This document shows positions 1 to 8,264 of a DNA stretch of 64,000 bases, in pieces; the stretch's first letter is position 1; each line of letters starts with the position of its first letter. The stretch is from positions 1 through 64,000 of the forward strand of contig NZ_LN901324.1 of assembly GCF_001465875.1 (NCBI RefSeq), read 5' to 3'. The translations under genes were made by a program, and so were the position numbers. The DNA comes from Legionella saoudiensis (lineage in GTDB: Bacteria > Pseudomonadota > Gammaproteobacteria > Legionellales > Legionellaceae). Under the pieces are notes generated by a model. It did no database searches. It saw only the letters and a program-made list of their open reading frames with translations, and had not been told where the DNA came from.

Positions 1-118
1 TTCCTGGCGACCATAGCGGTTTGGAACCACCTGAATCCATCTCGAACTCAGAAGTGAAACAGACATGCGCCAATGATAGTGTGAGGTCTCCTCATGTGAA
101 AGTAGGTCATCGCCAGGG
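1..118 (+). rRNA. rrf: 5S ribosomal RNA
   Basis: The 5' segment CCTGGCGA (3-10) pairs with TCGCCAGG (110-117) as the closing helix of 5S rRNA. The internal stretch with GGAACCACCTGAAT and CTCGAACTCAGAAGTGAAAC is the conserved 5S loop A/B/C region. The gene begins at or within a base or two of the window edge. The rest of the rRNA operon (16S, 23S) must lie to the left, outside the window. Exact ends are uncertain by 1-3 nt. Confidence 0.95.
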
Positions 119-134
119 TTTTATTAAGAATAGA

Positions 135-159
135 AAAGCGGCCTGGAGCCGCTTTTTTT
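135..159 (+). terminator. Rho-independent terminator of the rRNA operon
   Basis: AAAGCGGC and GCCGCTTT form an 8-bp stem around a 5-nt loop, followed by a run of T. It sits 17 nt after the 5S rRNA and fits the end of the rRNA transcript. Confidence 0.85.
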
Positions 160-358
160 GTTTCTGCAGTCTGTAAATGATTACCCAATACCCATCTCCC
201 GCGCGTGACCACAGAGCCTATCAAGCTTCATTCGTGGGCGAGAGAGCCAAATACCAGCCATTATTTTAACTTGAATCCGCCCATAGAACCTCATCACTGC
301 CAGAGAGGAGTGAGTACGCGCTATGATTTTAATAGGGCTCTTCGCAAAATTCGCTCCC

Positions 359-390
359 CGTCATTGCGAGCGCAGCGAAGCAACCCAGGG
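359..390. repeat. REP-like dispersed repeat in a gene-free stretch
   Basis: CGTCATTGCGAGCGCAGCG followed by AAGCAACCCAGG is a palindromic-unit sequence of the kind scattered through Legionella genomes. A related, longer version occurs at 40799-41016. The rest of 160-540 holds no convincing gene. The one open frame there (205-417) is a read-through of this repeat. Confidence 0.6.
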
Positions 391-540
391 GTTCCGTGCT
401 TCACATCACATTGCTAATTAGGATTAACTCCTATGCCCCTAAGCGTGCGAGCCTCGCAAGTGAAGCCTAAATTAAAGCAAAAGATGAATGAGAAAAGAGA
501 GTAAAAGACAATACAACAATTTCAAATACTCTTACCCAAT

Positions 541-572
541 AAATAAAAAAACCTGGTTGCAAGCAACCAGGT
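541..572 (-). terminator. Rho-independent terminator
   Basis: On the minus strand ACCTGGTTGC and GCAACCAGGT form a near-perfect hairpin, followed by TTTTTTTATTT. It lies 10 nt past the stop codon of the small lipoprotein gene at 582-752, which supports that gene being real. Confidence 0.75.
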
Positions 573-581
573 GACATTGGC

Positions 582-752
582 TCAATAATAATCAATAGTA
601 GTAGTCGTCACATCAATAGGCCCTTGGCGATAAGGGAAAACCATAACTGGTTCTACAACAGGAGTAACAGCCACTTGCCTATAGGCAACAACTTGGGTAC
701 AACAACAACCAGACATAAATATCACAACCCCCAGCAGAACAATCCATTTCAT
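582..752 (-). CDS. Small lipoprotein, 56 aa
   Basis: This short frame starts with ATG preceded by AGGGG about 7 nt upstream and has its own terminator downstream. The product begins MKWIVLLGVVIFMSGCCC. That is a lipoprotein signal with lipobox M-S-G-C, so the mature protein would start at Cys16 and be anchored in a membrane. Three consecutive cysteines sit at the cleavage site. The mature part is about 40 residues, rich in Val, Thr and Pro, and ends in Thr-Thr-Thr-Thr-Ile-Asp-Tyr-Tyr. No function is recognised. The RBS, lipobox and terminator together make it more convincing than its size suggests. Confidence 0.65.
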   Translation of the reverse strand: MKWIVLLGVVIFMSGCCCTQVVAYRQVAVTPVVEPVMVFPYRQGPIDVTTTTIDYY

Positions 753-924
753 CGTAAGCCCCTATTTCTTTATTTTAATCAAAGTGTAGATTAATTAATC
801 ACATATCGCCAATAAGGTTATAGCTTTTTTTATTAATACAACTGGTTCTCCCGGCTTCCAGATCATTTTCAATCCGTATATACTCATCACCTTGATATCG
901 ACAGCAATTCGACAGGATGTGAGG

Positions 925-3162
925 ATGTTAGATAGAGCCAGTGTAGTTGATGAACAATTTGTTAAACGGGTACGGCAAGCAGATTTTCCCATACCCAACA
1001 GCTCGATTAGCTTGGAAACAGCCGAGCTCGATAAAAAAACTGCCATAGAGTTGTTTGACTCCCAAATTAAATCACGCTTACTCGATTTAATCGCAAGACA
1101 GCTTAAAGAAAAAGGTTTATCTTTCTATACCATTGGTAGTAGTGGGCATGAAGGAAATGCTGTTTTTGGCCAGGTCTTTCGACCACAGGATATGGCCTTT
1201 TTACATTATCGCAGCGGTGCCTTCTATATACAGCGCTCAAAACAAGTAAAAGGGATTGATGGAGTAAAAGATGTTTTACTATCCCTGGTTGCGGCTTCCA
1301 ATGATCCAATTTCTGGCGGGCGCCACAAAGTATTTGGTTCTGTTCCCTTAAATATTCCCCCGCAAACCTCAACAATCGCATCGCATTTACCCAAGGCTTT
1401 GGGAGCCGCTTTATCGATTAAACGCGCTAAAGACTTAGGAATAGGAAGTAATTTAAGTCAGGACTCAATTATTCTTTGTTCCTTTGGTGATGCCTCAACA
1501 AATCATGCCACAGCCCAGACTACATTAAATGCTTGCTCTTGGATTGCCCAACAAAATTATCCATTGCCGATCATTTTTATTTGCGAAGATAATGGTATAG
1601 GTATTTCCGTACCCACGCCAATGAATTGGATTGAACATTCAATAAGTTCTCGCCCTGGGTTAAATTACATAGCTTGTGACGGGCTAAATCTTGCGGATAT
1701 TTATGCCAAAGCTCAAGAAGCAGAATATCTGGCCCGCTATAAAAAACAACCTGTGTTCTTGCATATGCGTTGTGTCCGCTTATTAGGTCATGCGGGCTCG
1801 GATATTGAGTCACAATACCTATCACAATCACAAATAGAATTCACCGAATCTCATGATCCTTTATTACACACGGCGGGAATGCTCTATCGAGAAGGCTGGA
1901 TGAGCTTAGAAGGCATTATCAGCCTTTATGAAAGTAATAAACATTTAATTGAAGCAAAAGCCGCCGAAGCAATTAGCCAGCCAAAAATGGATGGTGCTGA
2001 AGCAATCATGGCTTCCATTGTTCCTAAAATTACGCAGAAGCCAAAGCAGGCTTTGCCAAACGAAATAACCCGTGCGGCAGTATTTGCTAATGCGTACCCG
2101 CAATTAAAACAAAAACGTAACCTATGCCAACACATCAATTTTGCACTAACTGATTTGATGATGCAGTATCCCAATATGGTGGTTTTTGGTGAGGATGTAG
2201 GGAAGAAGGGCGGAGTCTATCGAGTTACTGCCGATTTACAATTTCGTTTCGGCAAACGCCGAGTCTTCGATACCATCTTAGATGAAACCACAATTTTAGG
2301 CACGGCAATTGGGATGGCTCATAATGGTTTTATCCCGGTTCCTGAAATCCAATTTTTAGCCTACCTCCATAATGCAGAAGACCAATTACGGGGAGAGGCA
2401 TCAACTTTATCCTTTTTCTCGAGCGGCCAATACCAAAACCCCATGGTGATTCGTATTGCCTCGCTAGCCTACCAAAAAGGATTTGGTGGTCATTTCCATA
2501 ATGACAACTCAATTGCCGTATTGCGCGACCTACCTGGCGTGATTGTTGCATGTCCTTCCAACGGTCCAGATGCTGCTAAAATGTTACGCACATGCATGCG
2601 CTTGGCTTACGAAGAAGGCCGAGTAGTAGTGTTTTTAGAACCGATCGCACTTTATATGACAAAAGATTTACACCAAACAGGCGACAATGGCTGGTTGTTT
2701 GACTACCCGCAGCCTCATGAAATGATTGCACCAGGAGAAGTAGGCACTCATGGTGAAGGATCTACCGTTATTTTAACTTATGCCAATGGTTATTATTTAT
2801 CATGCCAGGCGGCAAAAGTTTTAAAAGAAGAACATCACATCGATGTAAAAATTGTTGATTTACGCTGGTTAAGTCCGTTACCTGCAGAAGCTATTTTAAA
2901 AGAAGTAGCGCAGGCAAAACAGGTACTTATTGTCGATGAAGGCCGGCAAAGTGGTTCGATTAGTGAGGGACTAATTACTTTATTAGTAGAAAAAGCCTCA
3001 TCAAGTTTGCAAATTAAACGAATTACCGGTAAAGATTGTTTTATTCCATTAGGAACTGCTTGGCAATATTTGTTACCAAGTAAAGAAAGTATTATTGAGG
3101 CGGTAATCGCGTTACAGTCAGAGAAAAGGGAGATAGAAATTGGACGACTTGTTGTTTCTTGA
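925..3162 (+). CDS. Fused 2-oxoacid dehydrogenase E1 (alpha + beta), branched-chain type
   Basis: This is a thiamine-diphosphate E1 with both subunits in one chain. The alpha-type half carries the ThDP-binding stretch FGDASTN (near residue 186) and DNGIGIS. The beta-type half begins near residue 400 and has FGEDVGKKGGVY, DETTILG and EIQFLAY. Such enzymes decarboxylate branched-chain 2-oxoacids or pyruvate and pass the acyl group to an E2 lipoyl protein. No E2 or E3 gene is next to it, so those partners must be encoded elsewhere. The frame is open from a TTG at 892, but ATG 925 with AGGATGTGAGG just before it is the better start (745 aa). Its 3' end overlaps the next gene by 23 nt, suggesting co-translation. 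The exact 2-oxoacid is inference; the domain assignment is firm. Confidence 0.85.
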   Translation: MLDRASVVDEQFVKRVRQADFPIPNSSISLETAELDKKTAIELFDSQIKSRLLDLIARQLKEKGLSFYTIGSSGHEGNAVFGQVFRPQDMAFLHYRSGAFYIQRSKQVKGIDGVKDVLLSLVAASNDPISGGRHKVFGSVPLNIPPQTSTIASHLPKALGAALSIKRAKDLGIGSNLSQDSIILCSFGDASTNHATAQTTLNACSWIAQQNYPLPIIFICEDNGIGISVPTPMNWIEHSISSRPGLNYIACDGLNLADIYAKAQEAEYLARYKKQPVFLHMRCVRLLGHAGSDIESQYLSQSQIEFTESHDPLLHTAGMLYREGWMSLEGIISLYESNKHLIEAKAAEAISQPKMDGAEAIMASIVPKITQKPKQALPNEITRAAVFANAYPQLKQKRNLCQHINFALTDLMMQYPNMVVFGEDVGKKGGVYRVTADLQFRFGKRRVFDTILDETTILGTAIGMAHNGFIPVPEIQFLAYLHNAEDQLRGEASTLSFFSSGQYQNPMVIRIASLAYQKGFGGHFHNDNSIAVLRDLPGVIVACPSNGPDAAKMLRTCMRLAYEEGRVVVFLEPIALYMTKDLHQTGDNGWLFDYPQPHEMIAPGEVGTHGEGSTVILTYANGYYLSCQAAKVLKEEHHIDVKIVDLRWLSPLPAEAILKEVAQAKQVLIVDEGRQSGSISEGLITLLVEKASSSLQIKRITGKDCFIPLGTAWQYLLPSKESIIEAVIALQSEKREIEIGRLVVS

Positions 3163-4297
3163 TGAACAATTGCGAGATGACGAACGAATGATACGCGATA
3201 GCGTAGCTCGTTTCGTTAATAACGATGTAGTGCCTTTAATGGCTGAATCCTATGAACAGGCACATTTTCCACGTGAACTGATTCGTAAGTCTGCAGAATT
3301 AGGTTTATTAGGCCTCACTTTACCGGCAGAATATGGTGGAGCAGAAGCATCCTATGTTTCTTATGGTTTAGTATGTCAAGAATTAGAAAAAGGTGATAGC
3401 GGCTTACGTAGTTTTGTTTCCGTACAAAGCTCCCTATGCATGTACCCAATTTTTCGTTACGGTAGCGAAGAACAAAGAGTACGCTATTTGCCGGGAATGG
3501 CCACCGGCGAAATTATTGGCTGCTTCGGTTTAACTGAGCCTGATGCCGGCTCTGATCCTGCAAGCATGCGTACCAACGCTAAAAAAGAAAATGGTGGCTG
3601 GCGTTTAAATGGCGCAAAAATGTGGATTACCAATGCTCCAATCGCAGATATTGCTATTGTGTGGGCTAAAACTGATACAGGAGTGCGCGGATTTATCGTT
3701 GATACTAAATTCGAAGGAGTAAGTCGCCCTGAAATTAAATTAAAGATGTCCTTACGTGCTTCCATCACTGGGGAGTTAGTTTTTGACAATGTATTTGTTC
3801 CAGATGAGAACTTACTTCCAGGCAGCGAGAAAGGTTTAGGAGCTGCGCTAAGTTGTTTAAGTCAGGCACGTTATGGAATCGCTTGGGGAGCAATGGGAGC
3901 AGCAATGGCATGCTTCGACATTACCCGTGACTACCTATTAGAGCGCAAGCAATTTAACAAACCTTTAGCTTCGTTCCAGATTATTCAAAAAGACCTGGCA
4001 GATATGTATACTGAAATTATTAAGGCACAATGTCTTAATTTACAAATAGGTCGTTTGAAAGAAGAGCAACGCGAAACACCAGTAATGATTTCATTAGCAA
4101 AAGGGAATTCTTGCCGCGAAGCATTGAAAATTGCTAGAAAATGCAGGAACCTATTAGGAGCTAATGGAATTAGTCTCGAGTATCATGTTATACGGCATAT
4201 GCTTAATTTAGAATCAGTCTTTACCTACGAGGGTACGGATAATGTCCATACCTTAGTGCTAGGGAAGCATATTACGGGAATTAATGCGTTTGGTTAA
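3140..4297 (+). CDS. gcdH: Acyl-CoA dehydrogenase, glutaryl-CoA dehydrogenase type
   Basis: The 385-residue protein has the acyl-CoA dehydrogenase layout. The helical N-terminal domain is followed by FGLTEPDAGSDP in the flavin-binding beta domain. The C-terminal segment contains FTYEGTDNVHTL, whose Glu is the expected catalytic base for the glutaryl-CoA type. Glutaryl-CoA dehydrogenase oxidises and decarboxylates glutaryl-CoA to crotonyl-CoA in lysine and tryptophan breakdown. The start is TTG 3140, with GGGAG about 8 nt upstream, inside the end of the E1 gene. The two are therefore probably one operon. Substrate assignment comes from overall resemblance and could be another short-chain acyl-CoA. 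Confidence 0.8.
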   Translation: MDDLLFLDEQLRDDERMIRDSVARFVNNDVVPLMAESYEQAHFPRELIRKSAELGLLGLTLPAEYGGAEASYVSYGLVCQELEKGDSGLRSFVSVQSSLCMYPIFRYGSEEQRVRYLPGMATGEIIGCFGLTEPDAGSDPASMRTNAKKENGGWRLNGAKMWITNAPIADIAIVWAKTDTGVRGFIVDTKFEGVSRPEIKLKMSLRASITGELVFDNVFVPDENLLPGSEKGLGAALSCLSQARYGIAWGAMGAAMACFDITRDYLLERKQFNKPLASFQIIQKDLADMYTEIIKAQCLNLQIGRLKEEQRETPVMISLAKGNSCREALKIARKCRNLLGANGISLEYHVIRHMLNLESVFTYEGTDNVHTLVLGKHITGINAFG

Positions 4298-4328
4298 ACA
4301 TAACTATTCAGCATTACGACTCAATGAT

Positions 4329-4356
4329 CCTCTCTCCTATTTTTAAGGAGAGGGGA
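4329..4356 (+). terminator. Hairpin after the dehydrogenase pair
   Basis: CTCTCCT and AGGAGAG form a stem around ATTTTTA, about 30 nt after the stop codon. There is no long T run, so termination is only likely. Confidence 0.45.
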
Positions 4357-4430
4357 GGCATAAGTGAATAGTTTAATTGTCCTATGCAGCAATTCCTGCA
4401 GTTTAATTGCAACTTACAGGGAGTATCACT

Positions 4431-4787
4431 ATGTCAAAAATGATTTTAAAACAAGCGCTTATCTTAAGTTTATTTACATTAAGCATGTCAGTTCAGGCAG
4501 ATCAAAACAAAGAGCTATTAGTAAATCGATGCCATGAACTGGCAAAAACAGTAAAGTCATTGGTAGTAAGCCAACACAACCCAGCCTGCGTTGATAAATT
4601 AGTATTAGCTTCCAATCAAATGAGTGTTGCAGCTGCGTTGATTTCGGATGATTCTGTAATGCAGGCAAAACAAATAGTTGTAAATGCAGTAAAAGCATTA
4701 CAATTTGCAGAGCTAACTGGATGCATCCATTACATTCAAATTTCGCATTCGAAACTGGAAGCAAACAAGCTAAGACACTTACTCTAA
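4431..4787 (+). CDS. Small secreted protein, 118 aa, unknown
   Basis: ATG 4431 follows AGGGAGT at good spacing. The longer frame from 4407 has no such site. Residues 1-24 (MSKMILKQALILSLFTLSMS, then VQA) are a clear signal peptide, predicting export to the periplasm or beyond. The mature part is about 94 residues, helical looking, with three cysteines (contexts RCHE, PACVD, GCIH) and a basic C-terminus. No family is recognised. It stands alone between hairpins at 4329-4356 and 4803-4847, so it is probably monocistronic. Confidence 0.65.
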   Translation: MSKMILKQALILSLFTLSMSVQADQNKELLVNRCHELAKTVKSLVVSQHNPACVDKLVLASNQMSVAAALISDDSVMQAKQIVVNAVKALQFAELTGCIHYIQISHSKLEANKLRHLL

Positions 4788-4802
4788 AAGCTCTAATTCT
4801 GC

Positions 4803-4847
4803 TTGAGGTGTTTAAAGTTGAATTTAAACCTTGTCTCTACACCTCAA
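4803..4847 (+). terminator. Inverted repeat, probable terminator
   Basis: TTGAGGTGT (4803-4811) and ACACCTCAA (4839-4847) are perfect 9-nt arms, with a second TTTAAA pairing inside. It lies just after the secreted-protein gene and before the tRNA. Confidence 0.45.
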
Positions 4848-4890
4848 CTACTTGTTATTTCTCCCAGACTTAGTTATCATTTGGGCCATT

Positions 4891-4967
4891 CGGGGCGTAG
4901 CGCAGCCTGGTAGCGTACTAGCATGGGGTGCTAGTGGTCGAAGGTTCAAATCCTTCCGTCCCGACCA
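4891..4967 (+). tRNA. tRNA-Pro (anticodon GGG)
   Basis: The 77-nt sequence folds as a tRNA. The acceptor CGGGGCG pairs with CGTCCCG, the anticodon stem CTAGC/GCTAG encloses loop ATGGGGT, and the T arm contains GGTTCAAATCC. The CCA end is encoded (4965-4967). The anticodon GGG reads CCC/CCU proline codons. The accessory region begins directly after its 3' end, as is common when tRNA genes serve as integration sites. I found no repeat of the tRNA 3' end further right. Confidence 0.95.
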
Positions 4968-5011
4968 ATAAAATCAATGAGTTAGCAAATTACGGGTCTT
5001 TCCCAATTACG

Positions 5012-5566
5012 GGGGCACTAATCAAGAACACAAAACTTTAACCCTTAACCTATAATTTTCATCTTACATAGTTTATTGATTAACTCTCGATATTGTTCCT
5101 CATAATGGCGTTGATACCAACGTTCTATTGTCGCTTTACCTTTCTTATAGCGCTCGGATAGGTCTTTTTGAGAGACCCCTCGGCTATGCTCATGAAATAC
5201 CCCCCGCTTGGGCTCGCCAAGTCGAACGTTGGTGTTTATTTATTCCAGGGAATTGTTGATTACCATAACGCTTACACGCATGACAATACAACTTATACGC
5301 TTTAAATTTTAAGATACTTCTCCGATGACCTATCAGCTCATGATGAACCTCTCGAGTATAAGCCGACTTCTTTCTAACTTGTTTACTTTGACAATGACCA
5401 CAACGCGCAAACGACTATAGCGAACATCTAAGAGTAAGGGTTGATAACCACTCACTTTTACTATAGTAAATCCAGGTAAATTTAGGATAAGATTATATTT
5501 TGGCACTTTAATTCCTTTTGATTGCTATCAGGGACTTAATCTAGACTAATTTAATTAAAGTGCCCC
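5012..5566 (-). mobile_element. Remnant of an ISL3-like insertion sequence
   Basis: The remnant is bounded by GGGGCACT (5012-5019) and the inverted copy AGTGCCCC (5559-5566), each followed inward by TAAT-like sequence. Inside is a broken transposase start on the minus strand. A full ISL3 element is more than twice this length, so most of the transposase has been lost. The boundaries are tentative. A GGGTCTTTCCC motif at 4995 could be an alternative left end. Confidence 0.5.
5045..5506 (-). pseudogene. ISL3-type transposase, truncated and frameshifted
   Basis: Read on the minus strand from GTG 5506, the product begins VPKYNLILNLPGFTIVKVSG. It then needs a frameshift near 5410 to continue as a zinc-ribbon stretch with C-G-H-C and, later, LYCHACK. 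This matches the N-terminal zinc finger that opens ISL3-family transposases. A second shift leads into SQKDLSERYKKGKATIERWY, an HTH-like segment, and the frame ends at 5045. The catalytic DDE part is absent. The gene is certainly dead; the family is a sequence-memory call. Confidence 0.55.
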
Positions 5567-5814
5567 TTCGTTGAGGTTGAGCCATATTTCTGAGTTTGCG
5601 TAAGTCCAATAGAATTAAGCTCTCATCAAACTACGTAAAAATCTAAATTGATCCGAGATGCGCTCAGCTAATGATAAAACCTCATTACACAAGGGGTTGT
5701 CAAATTAATTGTGACTTAAATAATTTTAATTACAAAAAAAACATATAAATTGACTTGAATATATCGTCAAATCATGTCACATTTACGTTGACGAAATAAT
5801 GGCTTTGGGCATAT

Positions 5815-6016
5815 ATGAAAAAGTTATTCTTCTATGTTAATGCTCGTATCATTTTTAATTGAAGCATGTAGTGAGGGATCCGCTAAAAAAAGAAAGGCAA
5901 TCGATCAAGGAGTGAAAAATATTCAAGATAAGATGCAAAACAAAGGGTCAGCACAAAAAGCATGCGAAAAAATTGATGATGCAATCGGAAATCAATGGCT
6001 GCATATCTTGGAATAA
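5815..6016 (+). pseudogene. Small entericidin-like lipoprotein, apparently frameshifted
   Basis: ATG 5815 starts MKKLFF and then, in the next frame, MLMLVSFLIEACSEGSAKK continues to 6016. One base too many near 5833 separates them. Joined, they give a typical short lipoprotein: charged start, hydrophobic stretch, cysteine, then a Lys/Glu-rich helix with DKMQNKGSAQKACEKIDDAI, as in entericidin-like proteins. The cysteine context I-E-A-C is also a poor lipobox. The in-frame remainder from 5834 could still be translated (60 aa). Either a recent pseudogene or a sequencing error is possible. Confidence 0.4.
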
Positions 6017-6021
6017 TCAGC

Positions 6022-7815
6022 ATGACAAGACAATTGAGCAAATACATAAAATTGATGGCAGCTTTATTAATATTATTGTGCCCCGCCAGGGAATTGTGGC
6101 CACATCAAGCTATTGATAAAAATATTATTGAATCCTATAAAAATAAAAAAAATACGGTTTCATTGATACTTTTTTTTCAGAACAGTAAAGAAATTCCTCA
6201 CTTCATTAACACGATGAAGAGTTTTAAAAAAATATTCATTCTACCTCTTAATTTCATGCCTGCAGCAATACTTACTGGGAATGATGATCCTATTATTTTA
6301 AGTGCAGTATTAAAAAGCCCCTTAATAACACACATTGCCCTCAATGAGCCTGCAGGTGAAAAAAGTGAAGCAAAATATAAGCGCGAAAAGAGGATTATAC
6401 AGTATCGCTATCCAGGTATAGATAAATGGTGGGCTAAAAATTTTAAAGGCCAATCAGGCGTAGTAGGTATTATCGACTCAGGGATAGATAAAAATCATCC
6501 CGCTTTAATTAATAAAACCATACTCATCAATAAAACAAAAAATGCCTGTTATTCAAAGTATAAAGATGGGATCCGTACTCCTCATGGTACAGGTGTTGCA
6601 TGTATCTACTCTGGATATCCTATAGAAACTGATCATAAAAATATACGTGGCGTAGCTTATAAAGCGCCTGTTTTATTATCTACGTTAGCAGGTGAAGGTT
6701 ATCAAGTTAAAGAAAATTTTTGGCTTACCTATGCGGGGTTGAATTGGTTTTTTACGTACAAGTCAAAACCAAGCGTTATTAATTATAGCTTTGGTAATGG
6801 CCCCGTTAATTGCTCCGACTGCCCTGACTGGAGCGGAATGAGTATGATAATAGATTATATCGTAAATAAGTATAAAATCTTATGGGTTACCTCTGCCGGT
6901 AATAATGGGTTCGTTAAACCAAAAGCAAAGGCTCCTTTTTCCTCAAGCATGACAATCCCTGCAGACAATTATAATGCGCTTACTGTTGCCAATATGAATA
7001 TCTACCATAAAAACCATGTTAATACTAAGGGCAGAAACGAATACAGACAAGCTATAAGTTTTAGTAGCAGCCGAGGACCGACTCTATTAGGAAGGAAAAA
7101 ACCAGATATAACCGCGCCAGGTAATGACACCTACACCTGCGCGCCGCGTAAAAAATATCATTTTACCTATACAAAAAATATGAGTTATAAAAAAGGGTAT
7201 CGTTACATGGGAGGGACAAGTGCTGCAGCCCCTCATGTGGGAGGAGCTATTTTATTAGTTAAAGAAGCAGGAATTACTAATCCTATAGCTATCAAGGCTC
7301 TTTTAATTAATAGTGCGGATACATGGACAGATAGTGGTCTACCTGGACCTGGAGATCCGGATTACCTCTACAAAGGTGGGCACCACAAAATAATAGGCTC
7401 CCAATGGAATCCTACCTATGGCTGGGGATACATTAATATGAACAAGGCTTTTGAGCAAAGATTTAATATTAAAATGGGTAGCTTATCGCAAAATAAAAAC
7501 ATTATTGATTATATTATACATGTCAAACCTCAAGAGAAAATTACTCTAGTGCATGAACGAAGAGTTGGATTTCATAAAGATAAATCACCATGGAAGTTAA
7601 GCCATTTAGTACTAGAGCTTATTGACCCCATATCTAATAAATCTTTAGTAAGTGATAAGAGTTCGATTGATAATGTTCATCAAGTGTCATTATGCTCACA
7701 ACTTCCCTTTGAGCTATGCAAAAAAAACAAAGTTAAGAAGGTTATAGTCCGAATTAGCCTACAAAACACAATAGAGGGAGAAAAAAGAGAGCCCTTTGCT
7801 TTGGCATATGGTTAA
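6022..7815 (+). CDS. Secreted subtilisin-like serine protease (S8 family)
   Basis: From ATG 6022 (the frame is open from 5995) the product has 597 residues. An N-terminal hydrophobic stretch, MAALLILLCPA at about 12-22, looks like a signal peptide. A propeptide-like region up to about 115 follows. The catalytic triad is intact: Asp152 in GIIDSGID, His188 in PHGTG, and Ser400 in GGTSAAAPH, with the oxyanion Asn near 294 in AGNNG. A C-terminal domain of about 150 residues follows. Such proteases are exported and degrade or process extracellular proteins. Lysine-rich composition and AT-rich codons differ from the housekeeping genes, consistent with acquisition. No operon partner is evident. Confidence 0.85.
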   Translation: MTRQLSKYIKLMAALLILLCPARELWPHQAIDKNIIESYKNKKNTVSLILFFQNSKEIPHFINTMKSFKKIFILPLNFMPAAILTGNDDPIILSAVLKSPLITHIALNEPAGEKSEAKYKREKRIIQYRYPGIDKWWAKNFKGQSGVVGIIDSGIDKNHPALINKTILINKTKNACYSKYKDGIRTPHGTGVACIYSGYPIETDHKNIRGVAYKAPVLLSTLAGEGYQVKENFWLTYAGLNWFFTYKSKPSVINYSFGNGPVNCSDCPDWSGMSMIIDYIVNKYKILWVTSAGNNGFVKPKAKAPFSSSMTIPADNYNALTVANMNIYHKNHVNTKGRNEYRQAISFSSSRGPTLLGRKKPDITAPGNDTYTCAPRKKYHFTYTKNMSYKKGYRYMGGTSAAAPHVGGAILLVKEAGITNPIAIKALLINSADTWTDSGLPGPGDPDYLYKGGHHKIIGSQWNPTYGWGYINMNKAFEQRFNIKMGSLSQNKNIIDYIIHVKPQEKITLVHERRVGFHKDKSPWKLSHLVLELIDPISNKSLVSDKSSIDNVHQVSLCSQLPFELCKKNKVKKVIVRISLQNTIEGEKREPFALAYG

Positions 7816-7973
7816 TTTTAGTCGATATAGGTATAGATTTAGATTTGATAACTAAAATTATAAATTTACAATTAAATCATAATAGACAGAAAAACACTTA
7901 CCATTTAAAATAATACATAAATTTTAACTATTTAATTTATTACTAATAAACTGTTTCAAGAGTGAGAATAAAA

Positions 7974-8171
7974 ATGTTGATTTTTAAGGAAAAAGAAGAC
8001 GACAAAATCCAATTTCGTATTCGCATGAACGCAGCTACTTTAAAGCAGATTGAAGATTACTGTAAATGGGCTGGTATTCAGTATAAAGACTATTTTATTC
8101 AGCGAGCTTGTGAATATATATTTACGCATGACGAAGAATGGATTAACTTTAAGAACCAATCTAATAATTAG
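7974..8171 (+). CDS. Small DNA-binding-like protein, paralogue of 9299-9517
   Basis: This protein of about 65 residues starts at ATG 7974 (GTG 7962 is in frame), with AAGAGTGAG upstream. The N-terminal strand-like stretch IQFRIRMN is followed by two predicted helices, containing EDYCKWAGI and YFIQRACEYIFTHDEEW. This resembles a ribbon-helix-helix fold, a common type of small repressor. The pattern Q/D-Y-C-x-W-x-G-x5-Y-F-x3-A-x2-Y-x3-H-D-x2-W is shared with the gene at 9299. Function as a regulator is inference; no target is known. Confidence 0.6.
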   Translation: MLIFKEKEDDKIQFRIRMNAATLKQIEDYCKWAGIQYKDYFIQRACEYIFTHDEEWINFKNQSNN

Positions 8172-8264
8172 TAATCTTTTCAAAGATTTTGATAAATTTT
8201 AAAATGCTACACTTTTAAGATCAAATGCCAGAAGAAACAGCTCTAAAATAAGAAAGTATTCATT

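Noticed and set aside
205..417. Open frame of 70 codons on the plus strand
   Set aside because: It reads through a REP-like repeat (SLRAQRSNPG comes from the repeat), has no ribosome site, and does not look like a protein.
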